Shown here: in pieces, positions 1 through 9,079 of the stretch | Position numbering within the stretch: the first letter of the stretch is position 1 | How the letters are laid out: each line of letters begins with the position of its first letter | NCBI RefSeq assembly: GCF_003816055.1 | Contig: NZ_CP033906.1 | Span: 1,612,001-1,676,000, forward strand | Length of the DNA stretch: 64,000 bases | DNA from: Bacillus sp. FJAT-42376 | GTDB lineage: Bacteria > Bacillota > Bacilli > Bacillales > Bacillaceae | Direction of reading: 5' to 3' | Program-made: the position numbers and the translations under genes | Notes under the pieces: generated by a model | The model's input: the letters and a program-made list of their open reading frames with translations, nothing else | The model's database searches: none | Told to the model about the DNA's origin: nothing

Positions 1-1
1 G

Positions 2-2074
2 GAACTGATTTATACTCCGAATGAAGGGACGAACTACCTTTCAACCAAAATCGGAGACTCCGCTATGGAAAAAGTGAAGGCGGAAGTGTCATCCGAAGTA
101 ACAAAAACGTATGCTGAATCAATGTTTGATAACATTAAAGATGTCGCAAAAGGATTAGATGACGCGACAGAAGGCGCCGGTAAACTGAATGACGGAATCA
201 ATGATGCAAAGGGCGGTTCGGACGATCTTCATGATGGAATTAATACCGCTAAAGATGGTGCGGGCAAGCTGGATCAGGGAGTGGCCTCTGCCAAAGATGG
301 AGCGGGCAAGCTGAACAGCGGGATCGGATCTGTCCATTCAGGGGCTGAAGAGCTGAAGAAAAACCTTCAAATGCTCGCTGAGAATTCAGTCTCCTTCTCA
401 AACGGACTGCAATCGGCAGATGAGGGCGCCAAAAGGCTGGACGAGGGCATTCAAAAGTTCGGCACAGCGGTCGGGCAAATGAAGGATGGAAACGCGAAAC
501 TGCTTGACGGGGCTAAAAAGTCCCAGAGCGGAACGGATCAGCTTTCTGCAGGCCTTGATCAGTCATTAGCCGGATTAAATCAACTCAATGAAAAACTTCC
601 GGCGCTAACGGCCGGAACAGAAGGTTTATCGGACGGTGCTGAGGCGCTGTCTGTTAATCTCGGAAAGTTCAAAGGCGGTGCAGATCAAACGAAAGAAGGG
701 TCTGCCCAGGTAGCGGAAGGACTTGAGCAGCTCCAGCAAAAAGTGGATGCCATGGCCAAACAGTCCAGTGACCCGCAAATTGCGGCACTGAAAGCGACCA
801 TCGACCAATTGGCAGCCGGCAGCAAGAAAGTCGATGGAGGGGTAAATCAGCTTTCAGAAAATGCTTCCCTGCTGCAGGGAGGAGCGGACAAACTATCCGA
901 AGGGGCAAATGCTGTTCACGACGGCCAGTCCAAGCTTGGCGGCGGAATCAATCAGATTGCTGAAGGGCAGCAAAAGCTTGCGGATGGAGCGAAGGCGCTA
1001 TCCGGGGGTCAATCCCAGCTCGTTCAGGGCCTCACTGTATTCGGCGGGAAAATCGGGGAAGCCCAAGACGGAATCAATCAGCTTTCAGCCGGAAGCCGTT
1101 CCCTCTCAAGCGGTTTGGGCCAGCTTGCACAGGGGTCAGGACAGCTGCAGGATGGAACAGGCAAGCTGGCTGATGGTTCAGGCAAACTTGCCGAGGGAAC
1201 GGAAAAGCTTGCCGACGGATCAAACGGACTTGTAAACGGCCTTGGAAAGCTATCCGATGGATCCGGTGATTTGTCTGGCGGCCTTGGAAAACTTTCGGAT
1301 GGGTCAGGCGATTTATCAAACGGCATGAATAAGCTTTCTGACGGTTCAAAGGAACTGAAAGATGAGCTTGGTGACGGAGCGAAAGATGCAAATGATGTGA
1401 ATGCCAACAATGATATTTATGATATGTTTGCAAAACCTGTACAGCTGAAAGATGACAGACTGAATCATGTACCGAATTATGGAACGGGATTCACTCCATA
1501 CTTCCTTTCTCTGAGTTTATTTGTAGGAGCGCTCGTCTTCTCTGTTATTTTTCCATTGAGAGATCCGGCGGTCCGCCCTAGAAACGGATTCAGCTGGTTC
1601 CTTGGAAAATTCGGTGTACTTCTTGCGGTAGGAGTATTCCAGGCGGTCCTTGCAGACTTGATCTTATTGAATGTACTTGGACTTGAAGTGCAAAGTCTGC
1701 CATTCTTCTTCATGATGAGCGTTCTTGCAAGCTGGACTTTCCTGGCCATTATCCAATTCCTTGTAACAGCACTGGATAACCCGGGGCGTTTCATCGGAAT
1801 TCTGATCTTGATCCTGCAGCTGACTAGCAGTGCCGGAACGTATCCAATCGAGCTGGTGCCTGGAGCGCTGCAGCATTTTACAAACTTCCTGCCGATGACA
1901 TACACCATTTCGGCATTCAGAGCCATTATTTCAACAGGAGATTTCAGTTTAATGTGGCACAATGTTTCCATTGTTCTTATTTTCCTGATTGTGCCTATTC
2001 TCGGCACGATTTCATATTTGACTTTCGCCCACAAGCGGGAGTTCAGGAATGAGGAACAGGAAGCAGCCGTTTAA
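2..2074 (+). CDS. YhgE/Pip-type membrane protein, 3' part
   Basis: The reading frame is open from the first bases of the window, so the true start lies upstream and only the C-terminal 690 or so residues are here. The visible part begins with about 460 residues of a low-complexity repeat of the type L-x-D-G-x-x-K-L-x-x-G, which should form a long extracytoplasmic alpha-helical or coiled-coil stalk. At least five hydrophobic segments follow (about residues 485-505, 520-545, 555-580, 590-615 and 635-660 counted from the first visible ATG at 65), then a charged cytoplasmic tail rich in Glu. This pattern is typical of YhgE/Pip proteins, related to phage infection protein and the ABC-2 permease fold. 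The biological role is not fixed. A hairpin terminator follows, so it is transcribed separately from the carotenoid genes. Confidence 0.85.
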   Translation, partial: ELIYTPNEGTNYLSTKIGDSAMEKVKAEVSSEVTKTYAESMFDNIKDVAKGLDDATEGAGKLNDGINDAKGGSDDLHDGINTAKDGAGKLDQGVASAKDGAGKLNSGIGSVHSGAEELKKNLQMLAENSVSFSNGLQSADEGAKRLDEGIQKFGTAVGQMKDGNAKLLDGAKKSQSGTDQLSAGLDQSLAGLNQLNEKLPALTAGTEGLSDGAEALSVNLGKFKGGADQTKEGSAQVAEGLEQLQQKVDAMAKQSSDPQIAALKATIDQLAAGSKKVDGGVNQLSENASLLQGGADKLSEGANAVHDGQSKLGGGINQIAEGQQKLADGAKALSGGQSQLVQGLTVFGGKIGEAQDGINQLSAGSRSLSSGLGQLAQGSGQLQDGTGKLADGSGKLAEGTEKLADGSNGLVNGLGKLSDGSGDLSGGLGKLSDGSGDLSNGMNKLSDGSKELKDELGDGAKDANDVNANNDIYDMFAKPVQLKDDRLNHVPNYGTGFTPYFLSLSLFVGALVFSVIFPLRDPAVRPRNGFSWFLGKFGVLLAVGVFQAVLADLILLNVLGLEVQSLPFFFMMSVLASWTFLAIIQFLVTALDNPGRFIGILILILQLTSSAGTYPIELVPGALQHFTNFLPMTYTISAFRAIISTGDFSLMWHNVSIVLIFLIVPILGTISYLTFAHKREFRNEEQEAAV

Positions 2075-2085
2075 TATTGTCTCCC

Positions 2086-2119
2086 ATAGCCCGGGCCATG
2101 GCGTCCGGGTTATTTTTTA
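2086..2119 (+). terminator. Rho-independent terminator after the yhgE-like gene
   Basis: A GC-rich inverted repeat (GCCCGG ... CCGGGT with a 10-nt loop) is followed by a run of six T. It lies 12 bases after the stop codon. Confidence 0.75.
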
Positions 2120-2191
2120 TGTGCAGGGTTCCAAACCCAAATCGAATGTGCTGCTGAACATTCGGGTATAGTGGAAGGTAGAGGTTATTCA

Positions 2192-2220
2192 TTGTATTTT
2201 TGCTTTGTAATTCGTATAAT
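2192..2220 (+). promoter_or_regulatory. Sigma-A promoter of the forward carotenoid operon
   Basis: TTGTAT and TATAAT are separated by exactly 17 bases, and the -10 box is a perfect consensus. It lies 41 bases before the ATG chosen for the first desaturase gene and is the only good promoter seen ahead of that gene, crtN and crtM. Confidence 0.75.
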
Positions 2221-2260
2221 GTTTGTATAACTAATGTACAATTCAGGGGGACGACCCATC

Positions 2261-3787
2261 ATGGCAAAAAAAATAATTGTTATCGGCGCAGGTCCGGGCG
2301 GGATGGCTGCGGCTCTCCAGCTTGCTGGAAGAGGGTATGACGTTCACGTTTATGAGAAGCAAAACTATATCGGCGGACGAAACTCTTCATTCGAGATGGA
2401 CGGATTTACATTCGACATGGGCCCCACTTTCCTGAGCATGGTGCATCTGGCGGAAGAAATCTTTGAGGAATCAGGAAAAAATTTATACGACTACCTGGAG
2501 CTAAAAGAAATCGATGATATGTATGAACTGATTTTTGATGAGGAAAGTCTTCATATGACCCGCGATCCGGAAGAAATGAAGCGCAGAATCGATGCATTTG
2601 CACCGGGGGACGGAGATGGGTATCTTTCGTTTATAAAAGATACAGAACAAAAAATGGACCGTCTGACTCCGATTCTGCAAAACAGAATGGACCGTTTCCG
2701 GCATTATTTAAGCTGGAGGGTTCTGAGAGCGATTCCTAAGCTCACACTGACTAAAAGTCTTTACGATGTCCTGTCTAAATATTTTAAAGATGAGCGCGTC
2801 AAACTTGCCTTTACTTTTCAATCGAAATATTTAGGCATGTCTCCATGGGAATGCCCCGGTGCATTCTCCATTCTCTCCTATATGGAACACGCATACGGCG
2901 TTTTTCATCCAATCGGCGGCGTCAATCAGCTTCCGAAGGCGATGGCAAAAGCATTTCAAGAACTCGGAGGGAGCATTCATCTTGGGCAGGGAATTGACAA
3001 GCTAATCCTCGATGGACGGACGGTCCGGGGTGTGAAGCTTGAATCAGGTGAAGAAGTGATGGCCGATGAAGTGGTCATCAACGGGGATTTCGGTCATGCG
3101 GTGACCAACTTGGTGGAAGACGGGCAGCTCAAAAAATATGCGAGGCAGAAACTGGAGAAAAAGAAATTCTCCTGTTCTACTTTTATGATTTATCTCGGCA
3201 TAGATAAAAAGTTTGAACTCCCGCATCATACCATTCTTTTTTCGAAAGACTATAAGAAATATGTGGAAGAAATCACGAAAAGCTATTCCCTGCCGGAGGA
3301 TTTGTCCATTTACATCCAAAATGCAAGTGTGACAGACCCGACGCTTGCACCGGAAGGCCAATCGGCTCTATATATCCTCGCCCCTGTTCCGAGCAATATG
3401 GGCAGCATCGACTGGGATCAGGAAAAAGCAGCATTCAGGGATCTTATGCTGAAAACGCTGCATGAACGGACAGAGTTCAAAAACCTGGAACAGCATATAG
3501 TCACCGAACGGATTCTGACCCCGAAGGATTGGGAAAAAGAGATTTTCGTATATAAAGGGGCTACGTTCAACCTGGCCCACAATCTGACACAAATGATGGT
3601 GCTCCGGCCGCATAATGAATTTGAAGAACTGGAACATGCATGGCTTGTCGGGGGCGGAACACACCCTGGAAGCGGCCTCCCTACTATTCTTGAATCAGCG
3701 AGGATCACAACCAATATGATTCATGAAAAACACGGCGGGAAGCCGGTCATCGTAAAATCTGAGAAAAGGCTGGGGAAAGCGTTATGA
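2261..3787 (+). CDS. Phytoene/diapophytoene desaturase-family FAD enzyme
   Basis: This 508-residue enzyme has an N-terminal Rossmann motif GAGPGG with the following E-K and IGGR signature (about residues 8-38). A conserved C-terminal FAD-binding stretch, GGGTHPGSGLP, sits near residue 463. Such enzymes dehydrogenate or oxidise carotenes at the membrane. Start: an in-frame ATG at 2234 exists, but AGGGGG at 2245-2250 is correctly spaced only for the ATG at 2261. The stop overlaps the next gene by four bases (ATGA), so the two are translationally coupled. It is one of three paralogues in this locus. The crtN next door carries the residues more typical of diapophytoene desaturase, so this one may act at another step (CrtNc-like, or desaturation of a modified end). 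Substrate is inferred, not seen. Confidence 0.85.
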   Translation: MAKKIIVIGAGPGGMAAALQLAGRGYDVHVYEKQNYIGGRNSSFEMDGFTFDMGPTFLSMVHLAEEIFEESGKNLYDYLELKEIDDMYELIFDEESLHMTRDPEEMKRRIDAFAPGDGDGYLSFIKDTEQKMDRLTPILQNRMDRFRHYLSWRVLRAIPKLTLTKSLYDVLSKYFKDERVKLAFTFQSKYLGMSPWECPGAFSILSYMEHAYGVFHPIGGVNQLPKAMAKAFQELGGSIHLGQGIDKLILDGRTVRGVKLESGEEVMADEVVINGDFGHAVTNLVEDGQLKKYARQKLEKKKFSCSTFMIYLGIDKKFELPHHTILFSKDYKKYVEEITKSYSLPEDLSIYIQNASVTDPTLAPEGQSALYILAPVPSNMGSIDWDQEKAAFRDLMLKTLHERTEFKNLEQHIVTERILTPKDWEKEIFVYKGATFNLAHNLTQMMVLRPHNEFEELEHAWLVGGGTHPGSGLPTILESARITTNMIHEKHGGKPVIVKSEKRLGKAL

Positions 3788-5277
3788 GAGCAACGATAGC
3801 AGGCGGCGGAATCGGCGGCTTAATCACAGCTTTATTGATGAAAAAGAACGGGTTTAATGTTACGATATTTGAAAAGAATGACAGGCTCGGAGGACGGCTC
3901 GCCTATGTAAAAGAAGGAGAATACAAAATAGACGAGGGGCCGACCATCGTTCTCCTCCCGGAGATGCTCCAGCGTATTTTGAGAGAAGCCGGGATTTCCG
4001 ACAGCGAATACGAACTTGTCTCACTCGATCCTCTTTATAAGCTGCATTTTGCAGACGGAACCACCTATTCCAAGTATTCGGATTATGAAAAGCAAATGGA
4101 TGAACTGAAAAATCACTTCCCCGGAGAAGAAAAAGGCTTCCAGCGGTTTATGAAGGATATGGATACGAGATTCCGTCTCGGGAATGATCAGTTCCTTGAG
4201 AAAACATTTGTTGACCGCCGTTCTTTCTGGACGCAAAACAACATTCGCACGCTGATGAAACTCAAGGCGTACCGGAATGTGCATCAATCCCTGAAAGCCT
4301 ATTATACGGATGAGAGGCTTAGACAGGCATACTCGCTGCAAACCTTATATATCGGAGGGAACCCGTTTGAATCACCGGCGATTTATTCCCTCGTTTCCTA
4401 CAGCGAGCATAAGCATGGCGTGTATTATATGAGAGGCGGATATGCCCGGCTAGTGGAAGTGCTGGAAGAAGCCCTCATCCGGAATGGTGTGGAAATCAGA
4501 AAAAATGCGCTCGTCCAGTCGGTCAAGTCGGATGGCGTGAAGGCTCAGGGGCTGTATGTAAACGGGGACTATCATGAAACGGATTACCTGATCATGAATG
4601 GAGATTTTCCTTCGGTGACCCATATGCTTGAGCCGTACGCTCCGAAACGGGAATATGTTCCCTCATCCGGCTGCCTGCTTCTGTATATGGGGCTGGACAA
4701 GGTGTATAATGAGGCAAATGTTCATCAGTTTTTTATGGGATCTGATTTTCAGCAGCATATGCATCAAATCTTTGTATCAAAGGAAGTTCCGTCTGATCCA
4801 TCCATCTATGCGTTCCATCCTTCAATTATTGATTCCTCGCTTGCACCAGAAGGGAAAAGTGTGCTGTATGCACTCATTCCGGTCCCTTCAGGAAGCCATA
4901 TTGACTGGGATCAGCAAAATGAATTTACAGACCGAATTATAGAAACACTGGAAAGAAGAGGATTTCCGGGCTTGAGAGACCATATTGTCTGGAAAAAAGT
5001 AAAATCACCGAACGACGCGAAAAGAGAAGGGCTCTTTGAAGGGGGCAGCTTCGGACTTGCTCCAACCCTGTTCCAGTCCGGAGTCTTCCGTCCCCAGGTC
5101 AAACCTTCCAAATTGGAGAATGTCTATGCAGCAGGTGCTTCCATTCACCCGGGCGGCGGAATACCGCTCGTGATGCAGGGAGCAAAAATGATGGTATCCG
5201 TACTAATGGAAGATGCAAACATACACAAAGGGGTGAGCTTAAGTGGAAAACCTGAAAGAAGCGTACGCACAATGTGA
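3784..5277 (+). CDS. crtN: 4,4'-diapophytoene desaturase CrtN
   Basis: At 497 residues this matches the usual length of CrtN. The FAD motif GGGIGG with LGGRL follows the start, the family motif DFPSV is near residue 273, and the C-terminal GASIHPGGGIP is near residue 449. CrtN converts diapophytoene (C30) through successive desaturations to diaponeurosporene or diapolycopene, giving the yellow-orange chromophore. The ATG overlaps the previous stop (ATGA), and crtM starts inside its last 35 bases, so the three genes form one tightly coupled operon. Of the three desaturase-family proteins here it looks closest to staphylococcal CrtN, judged by remembered motifs rather than an alignment. Confidence 0.85.
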   Translation: MRATIAGGGIGGLITALLMKKNGFNVTIFEKNDRLGGRLAYVKEGEYKIDEGPTIVLLPEMLQRILREAGISDSEYELVSLDPLYKLHFADGTTYSKYSDYEKQMDELKNHFPGEEKGFQRFMKDMDTRFRLGNDQFLEKTFVDRRSFWTQNNIRTLMKLKAYRNVHQSLKAYYTDERLRQAYSLQTLYIGGNPFESPAIYSLVSYSEHKHGVYYMRGGYARLVEVLEEALIRNGVEIRKNALVQSVKSDGVKAQGLYVNGDYHETDYLIMNGDFPSVTHMLEPYAPKREYVPSSGCLLLYMGLDKVYNEANVHQFFMGSDFQQHMHQIFVSKEVPSDPSIYAFHPSIIDSSLAPEGKSVLYALIPVPSGSHIDWDQQNEFTDRIIETLERRGFPGLRDHIVWKKVKSPNDAKREGLFEGGSFGLAPTLFQSGVFRPQVKPSKLENVYAAGASIHPGGGIPLVMQGAKMMVSVLMEDANIHKGVSLSGKPERSVRTM

Positions 5278-6076
5278 AGAACTCATTAAAATCCATTCCA
5301 AATCCTTTTATAAAGCATTTTCACTCCTCCCAGCAGAAAAGAAACGGGCGGTATGGGCTGTTTATGCTTTTTGCCGCACGGTGGATGACATTGTAGATGA
5401 AGGGGCAGAGCCTGAAAAAGAGCTTCAGGCTTTTGAAGAAGACTTCAGACGCTTTTTAAACAGGGAGCATGACCGCAACCACTACATATGGCTTGCTCTG
5501 GAAGACACATTCAGCCGCTACGATATGGATGAAGAAGCTTTCTGGGATATGATCAAAGGCCAGAGAATGGATTTGACAAAAACAAGATATGAAACACTGG
5601 AGGAAGTGTTCGACTATTCCTACCATGTGGCAAGCGCCGTCGGCCTGATGCTGCTGCCGATTCTCGCTCCGAGGAAAAAGGAGACGCTCCGCAATGGTGC
5701 GATTGCCCTTGGCATCGCCATGCAGCTCACCAATATTCTTCGCGACATTGGCGAAGACCTTGACCGGGACCGGATCTATCTTCCGAAAGAAGTCCTTGAC
5801 CAGTTCGGGTACAGCGAATCAGAACTTGAAGCAGGCATCATTAATGATTCATTCATTTCCGTCTGGGAGTATCTAGCCTTTGAGGCAGAGGCCTACTACG
5901 AAGAAGCGATGGATACGATTGATTTATATCCGCTCCACTCCAGAACACCTGTGAAAGCAGCGGCCTTTTTCTATAAAGCCATTTTGAATAAGGTGCGCGG
6001 CAACCATTACCGGGTTTTTGGAGAGCGCAACTATGTCACACAGGATGAAAAAATCTCCATCCTTTCACAAATGTAA
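5243..6076 (+). CDS. crtM: 4,4'-diapophytoene synthase CrtM
   Basis: This is a squalene/phytoene synthase family protein of 277 residues that condenses two farnesyl diphosphates to C30 diapophytoene, the first committed step. Both Asp-rich motifs are visible: DDIVDE at residues 48-53, and NILRDIGED with DRDRIYLP around residues 160-178. The C30 rather than C40 product is inferred from the neighbouring CrtN-like genes and from the C30 pigments known in Bacillaceae. Translation starts at GTG 5243 with an AAAGGGGTGA ribosome site. It overlaps crtN by 35 bases and is followed directly by a strong terminator, making it the last gene of the operon. Confidence 0.92.
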   Translation: MENLKEAYAQCEELIKIHSKSFYKAFSLLPAEKKRAVWAVYAFCRTVDDIVDEGAEPEKELQAFEEDFRRFLNREHDRNHYIWLALEDTFSRYDMDEEAFWDMIKGQRMDLTKTRYETLEEVFDYSYHVASAVGLMLLPILAPRKKETLRNGAIALGIAMQLTNILRDIGEDLDRDRIYLPKEVLDQFGYSESELEAGIINDSFISVWEYLAFEAEAYYEEAMDTIDLYPLHSRTPVKAAAFFYKAILNKVRGNHYRVFGERNYVTQDEKISILSQM

Positions 6077-6105
6077 AGGAAGCGTTCAAAGGACGCTTCC
6101 TTTTT
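6076..6105 (+). terminator. Terminator after crtM
   Basis: A perfect 10-bp stem (AAGGAAGCGT / ACGCTTCCTT, 7-nt loop) ends in a T run. It starts at the last base of the crtM stop codon. Confidence 0.9.
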
Positions 6106-6224
6106 GTTCGGAAAGGATTCGTCATGTTTGAACGGTGGGGATTCCTGAGCGATGAAAGGCAGAGGAATAATGAAGGGAAAGAAAGAATAAAAAACGATAA
6201 GAATACAAAAAGGAGGTCTGTAGG

Positions 6225-6251
6225 ATGATCCGGAACAAATCGAGCAGCTGA
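6225..6251 (+). CDS. Possible 8-codon leader peptide before the MFS gene
   Basis: ATG 6225 follows an excellent ribosome site (AGGAGG at 6211-6216, spacing 8) and encodes only MIRNKSSS before TGA. Downstream, bases 6277-6308 can fold into a hairpin whose right arm runs into the AGGAGGGGG ribosome site of the MFS transporter. The leader start region GATGATCC (6224-6231) is complementary to GGATCATC (6298-6305) in that hairpin, so two exclusive pairings are possible. The arrangement resembles translational attenuators of resistance genes, but nothing here proves that the peptide is made. Confidence 0.35.
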   Translation: MIRNKSSS

Positions 6252-6277
6252 TTTTGACCGAACGCACGAGGTCCACC

Positions 6278-6308
6278 CTGATGATGATTCCAAATTTGGA
6301 TCATCAGG
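6278..6308 (+). promoter_or_regulatory. Near-perfect palindrome / hairpin at the MFS ribosome site
   Basis: The central CCAAATTTGG is flanked by TGATGAT(T) and ATCATCA, giving a 24-bp dyad with one bulged base. It touches the Shine-Dalgarno sequence (6306-6314) of the MFS gene. It could be a protein operator or an RNA switch masking the ribosome site. Confidence 0.5.
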
Positions 6309-6319
6309 AGGGGGATGCA

Positions 6320-7465
6320 ATGAAAAATACCGGCAGGCTTCTCGCCATTGCAATGGGCGAAGGGCTCGTTTTTGCCTATGCTGTGGAGCGGCTCTTTGCT
6401 GAATCGCGCGGTTTATCCATTGCCGATATGCAAAATCTGATTATATTTTATGCGGTGATCAGTGCCTTGCTGGAAATTCCGTGCGGTGCATTAGCGGATG
6501 TTTGGAAGAAAAAGTATGTGCTCGCAGCCGGATTATTTATCTGTTATTTTGAGTTCGTATGTTCTATATTTTCCTATGACCTATATGGGTTCGGCATCGC
6601 CTATTTGGCGGCAGCGATCGGCGGTTCGTTAAAGTCGGGTGTCACTGAGTCTATTCTTTATATGTCTTTAAAGGAACATGGCAGGGAAGAGGAATATGTA
6701 AAATGGAACGGCCGCTGTCACTTTGCTGCCAATGCGGTTCTCGGACTTTCTGGTATAGCGGGGGGCTATCTGGCGTATTACACATCCTATGAAATTCCTT
6801 ATTGGCTATCATTGCTCGGCTTCCCGATATGTCTTTATTTTGCCCTCACCCTGGAGGAACCAGAAAAAGGATTATCAGAAAAAAAGGATCAGAAAAAGAT
6901 ACGGAGTCAGCTTAAAGCGGGCATTGTCTATGCATTCACAAGCAGAAGATTGCTTGTCATAATTTTGGCAAGCGGCATTTCCGGATCGGTTCTGCACAGT
7001 GAGCTGCACGAGATGAGTATGCTTGTTTATCCGGAAATCGGGATTGCGGTTTTGTACTTTGGATACATCAGCTTTTTGATTACCGGTTCAAGTGCTGCGG
7101 CAAATCTCCTAAGTGAGAAGTATGAAAGCCGGGGATGGGGGCTAAAACCGGCATTTGCTGCTGCGGCAGCGGCCATTTTCCTTTTTGGCTTTGTTCAGCA
7201 TTGGAGTGCTGTTCTGTATGTCATTGCCGCTATCGCAGTCTTGGAAATGATCAGCCCTATCCTCTCAGCCCGGCTGCAGGAAAAGGCATCCGATGAATGG
7301 CGGGTTACCGTGACATCGATAGAGGCATTCACAGGCAATCTGCTGAGCATCGTGATTGGAATGGGCTTTGGCTATGCGGCAGACCTGTACGGTGTTCAGC
7401 TGGCCTTCCAGCTTTTGTCCTGTATTCTCCTTGTGCTGCTCCTATTTAGGCTGAATCCTGAATAG
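6320..7465 (+). CDS. MFS-family transporter
   Basis: This hydrophobic protein of 381 residues has the layout of a major facilitator, with about 11-12 membrane segments and a central charged loop (around EEPEKGLSEKKDQKK, residues 180-200). An MFS motif A-like loop, GALADVWKKK, lies between helices 2 and 3. The ATG at 6320 is chosen because AGGAGGGGG lies five bases upstream. An in-frame TTG at 6254 would add 22 residues but has no ribosome site. Substrate is unknown. It sits between the two halves of the carotenoid locus, yet MFS exporters are often unrelated to their neighbours, so a pigment role is only a possibility. The leader with a mini-ORF and hairpin suggests inducible, drug-efflux-like control. 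Confidence 0.8.
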   Translation: MKNTGRLLAIAMGEGLVFAYAVERLFAESRGLSIADMQNLIIFYAVISALLEIPCGALADVWKKKYVLAAGLFICYFEFVCSIFSYDLYGFGIAYLAAAIGGSLKSGVTESILYMSLKEHGREEEYVKWNGRCHFAANAVLGLSGIAGGYLAYYTSYEIPYWLSLLGFPICLYFALTLEEPEKGLSEKKDQKKIRSQLKAGIVYAFTSRRLLVIILASGISGSVLHSELHEMSMLVYPEIGIAVLYFGYISFLITGSSAAANLLSEKYESRGWGLKPAFAAAAAAIFLFGFVQHWSAVLYVIAAIAVLEMISPILSARLQEKASDEWRVTVTSIEAFTGNLLSIVIGMGFGYAADLYGVQLAFQLLSCILLVLLLFRLNPE

Positions 7466-7508
7466 CTTGCTCTCAGTGTCCTGTAAAAAAACCTGCTTCA
7501 AAACAGAA

Positions 7509-7535
7509 CCCCGGAAAGCTCTCAGCCTTCCGGGG
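7509..7535. terminator. Convergent hairpin between MFS and crtP-like genes
   Basis: CCCCGGAA...TTCCGGGG closes a 27-nt hairpin with one mismatch. The T tracts on either side are weak, so termination is plausible in both directions but not certain. Confidence 0.45.
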
Positions 7536-7588
7536 AATCCTCTTCCATCATTTCTCTCAGACATTGAACTTCCAATCATTCAGACTCC

Positions 7589-9064
7589 TCATTTTGATCT
7601 CCTGGCAATCTCCTCCGCCACATTCATCCCGCTGATTGTCACCATCGGTGATCCGCCACCCGGATGCGTGCTTCCTCCTGCGAAGGAGAGGTTCTGTATA
7701 TCGGCAGGGAAATTACTTGGCCTCATAAAGGCATCCCATTTTTTATTGGCAGAAATGCCGTATAAGGCCCCACGGTACGCTCCGAACGTATCCTGAATAT
7801 CAAGCGGTGTGAAGATCCGCTCCTCTCTGATTCTGCCGGTAAGAGAAAGTCCATGGTCCTCCAATTTTTTATAAATAATAGCTTTATAGCTTTGCGGCGA
7901 CACTTGAAGCCTTCCATCCTCTGTGAGAGGCGGGGCATTCACCAGGATGAACAGATTGCTTCCGTCCGGGGCCTGTGATGGGTCCGTATAAGCGGAGTTG
8001 CTGATATAGATGGTTGGATCGCTGCTATAGGCCTGTCTTTTGAAAAGCTCATCAAATTCACTGCGGTAATCGTTTGAGAAAAAGACATTATGGTGGCCCA
8101 GCTGGTCAAATTTCCCTTCGGCGCCGGCCGTTATGACAAAAGCAGAGATCGAAGGTGCATACCCGTTTCTTTTTTTATCCGTAAAATGAGGCCTGTCTGA
8201 TTCTGCGACAAGCTCCGGGAACGCCTTCAGCAGATCCGCGTTCAAGATCACCTCGTCGGCAGTCAGCTCCTGTCCGTTTTCAAGCAGAACCGTGTTGATT
8301 CGTTTGTTGGAAACCTGCAGCTCCTGAACCTTCGTGTTCATGATAAACTGGACACCCATTTCCTGGGCAATTTTATAAAAGGACTCTGCAATCTTCGTAT
8401 TTCCGCCTTTCACATAATACACACCCTGTACAAGCTCCAAATAGGCAATCATCGCAAAGGTTGCGGGAGATTGATAGGGAGAGGAGCCGATATAGGTAGC
8501 GTATCGGTTGAATGCCTGAATCACCTGTTCATTCCCGAAGTATTTTCTGAAAAAATGATCCATGGTCTCCAGCGGACGGACGCGCATAAATGCATAGCTG
8601 AGACTTGGAGAGGCGTAATCCATCACGCTTTTAAACATTCTCGGGAAAAAGTGTGCTTCTGATAATCGGTACAATCTTGAAATCTCTTCAAGGAACCGCC
8701 CGTAGTTCTTATGTCCCTTTGGATCCAGGTCCTTCAGCTGCCGTTTCATCGCCTCTTTATCACTGCTCAGGAAAAAACGGGTCCCATCCGGAAAGTAATT
8801 GACCGTATGCTGTTCAAGCTTGACCATTTCCAGAAAGTCTTCCATCTTTTTTCTGGCATGCCGGAATACTTGTTCAAACACCTGAGGCATGGTAATCGTA
8901 TTCGGCCCGAAATCGAACTGGTACGATCCGAGCATGACTGGCATTAATTTTCCGCCGGAATGGCTGTTTTTTTCCGCCACCGTTACGTCCCAGCCTTTGC
9001 TTGCAAGGGTAATGGCTGCAGACAATCCGCCAAGCCCGGCTCCAACGACAACCGCCTTTTTCAT
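7589..9064 (-). CDS. crtP: CrtP-like diaponeurosporene oxidase (desaturase family)
   Basis: This 491-residue FAD protein of the CrtI/CrtN family has GAGLGG and HSGGK at the N-terminus, FFPDG near residue 90, the stretch RGALYGISANKK and C-terminal GGSTHPGGGSPMVT. The last two match the pattern remembered for Staphylococcus CrtP, which oxidises the terminal methyl of diaponeurosporene, so terminal oxidation of the C30 chain is the most likely reaction. AAAGGAGG precedes the ATG. It is the last gene of the reverse operon (DUF422 protein, acyltransferase, this gene), 15 bases after the acyltransferase. The name is by similarity of motifs. CrtNb is an alternative name for the same activity in other bacilli. 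Confidence 0.78.
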   Translation of the reverse strand: MKKAVVVGAGLGGLSAAITLASKGWDVTVAEKNSHSGGKLMPVMLGSYQFDFGPNTITMPQVFEQVFRHARKKMEDFLEMVKLEQHTVNYFPDGTRFFLSSDKEAMKRQLKDLDPKGHKNYGRFLEEISRLYRLSEAHFFPRMFKSVMDYASPSLSYAFMRVRPLETMDHFFRKYFGNEQVIQAFNRYATYIGSSPYQSPATFAMIAYLELVQGVYYVKGGNTKIAESFYKIAQEMGVQFIMNTKVQELQVSNKRINTVLLENGQELTADEVILNADLLKAFPELVAESDRPHFTDKKRNGYAPSISAFVITAGAEGKFDQLGHHNVFFSNDYRSEFDELFKRQAYSSDPTIYISNSAYTDPSQAPDGSNLFILVNAPPLTEDGRLQVSPQSYKAIIYKKLEDHGLSLTGRIREERIFTPLDIQDTFGAYRGALYGISANKKWDAFMRPSNFPADIQNLSFAGGSTHPGGGSPMVTISGMNVAEEIARRSK

Positions 9065-9079
9065 CGTATTCCTCCTTTC

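Noticed and set aside
861..1433. Alternative frames of 110-124 codons inside the YhgE-like gene
   Set aside because: The repetitive Gly/Asp/Leu-rich coding sequence leaves other frames open. The main frame has the protein-like composition and continues into membrane helices.
6254..6319. TTG start giving a longer MFS transporter
   Set aside because: No ribosome site at the TTG, while the ATG at 6320 has a nine-base purine-rich site at ideal distance.
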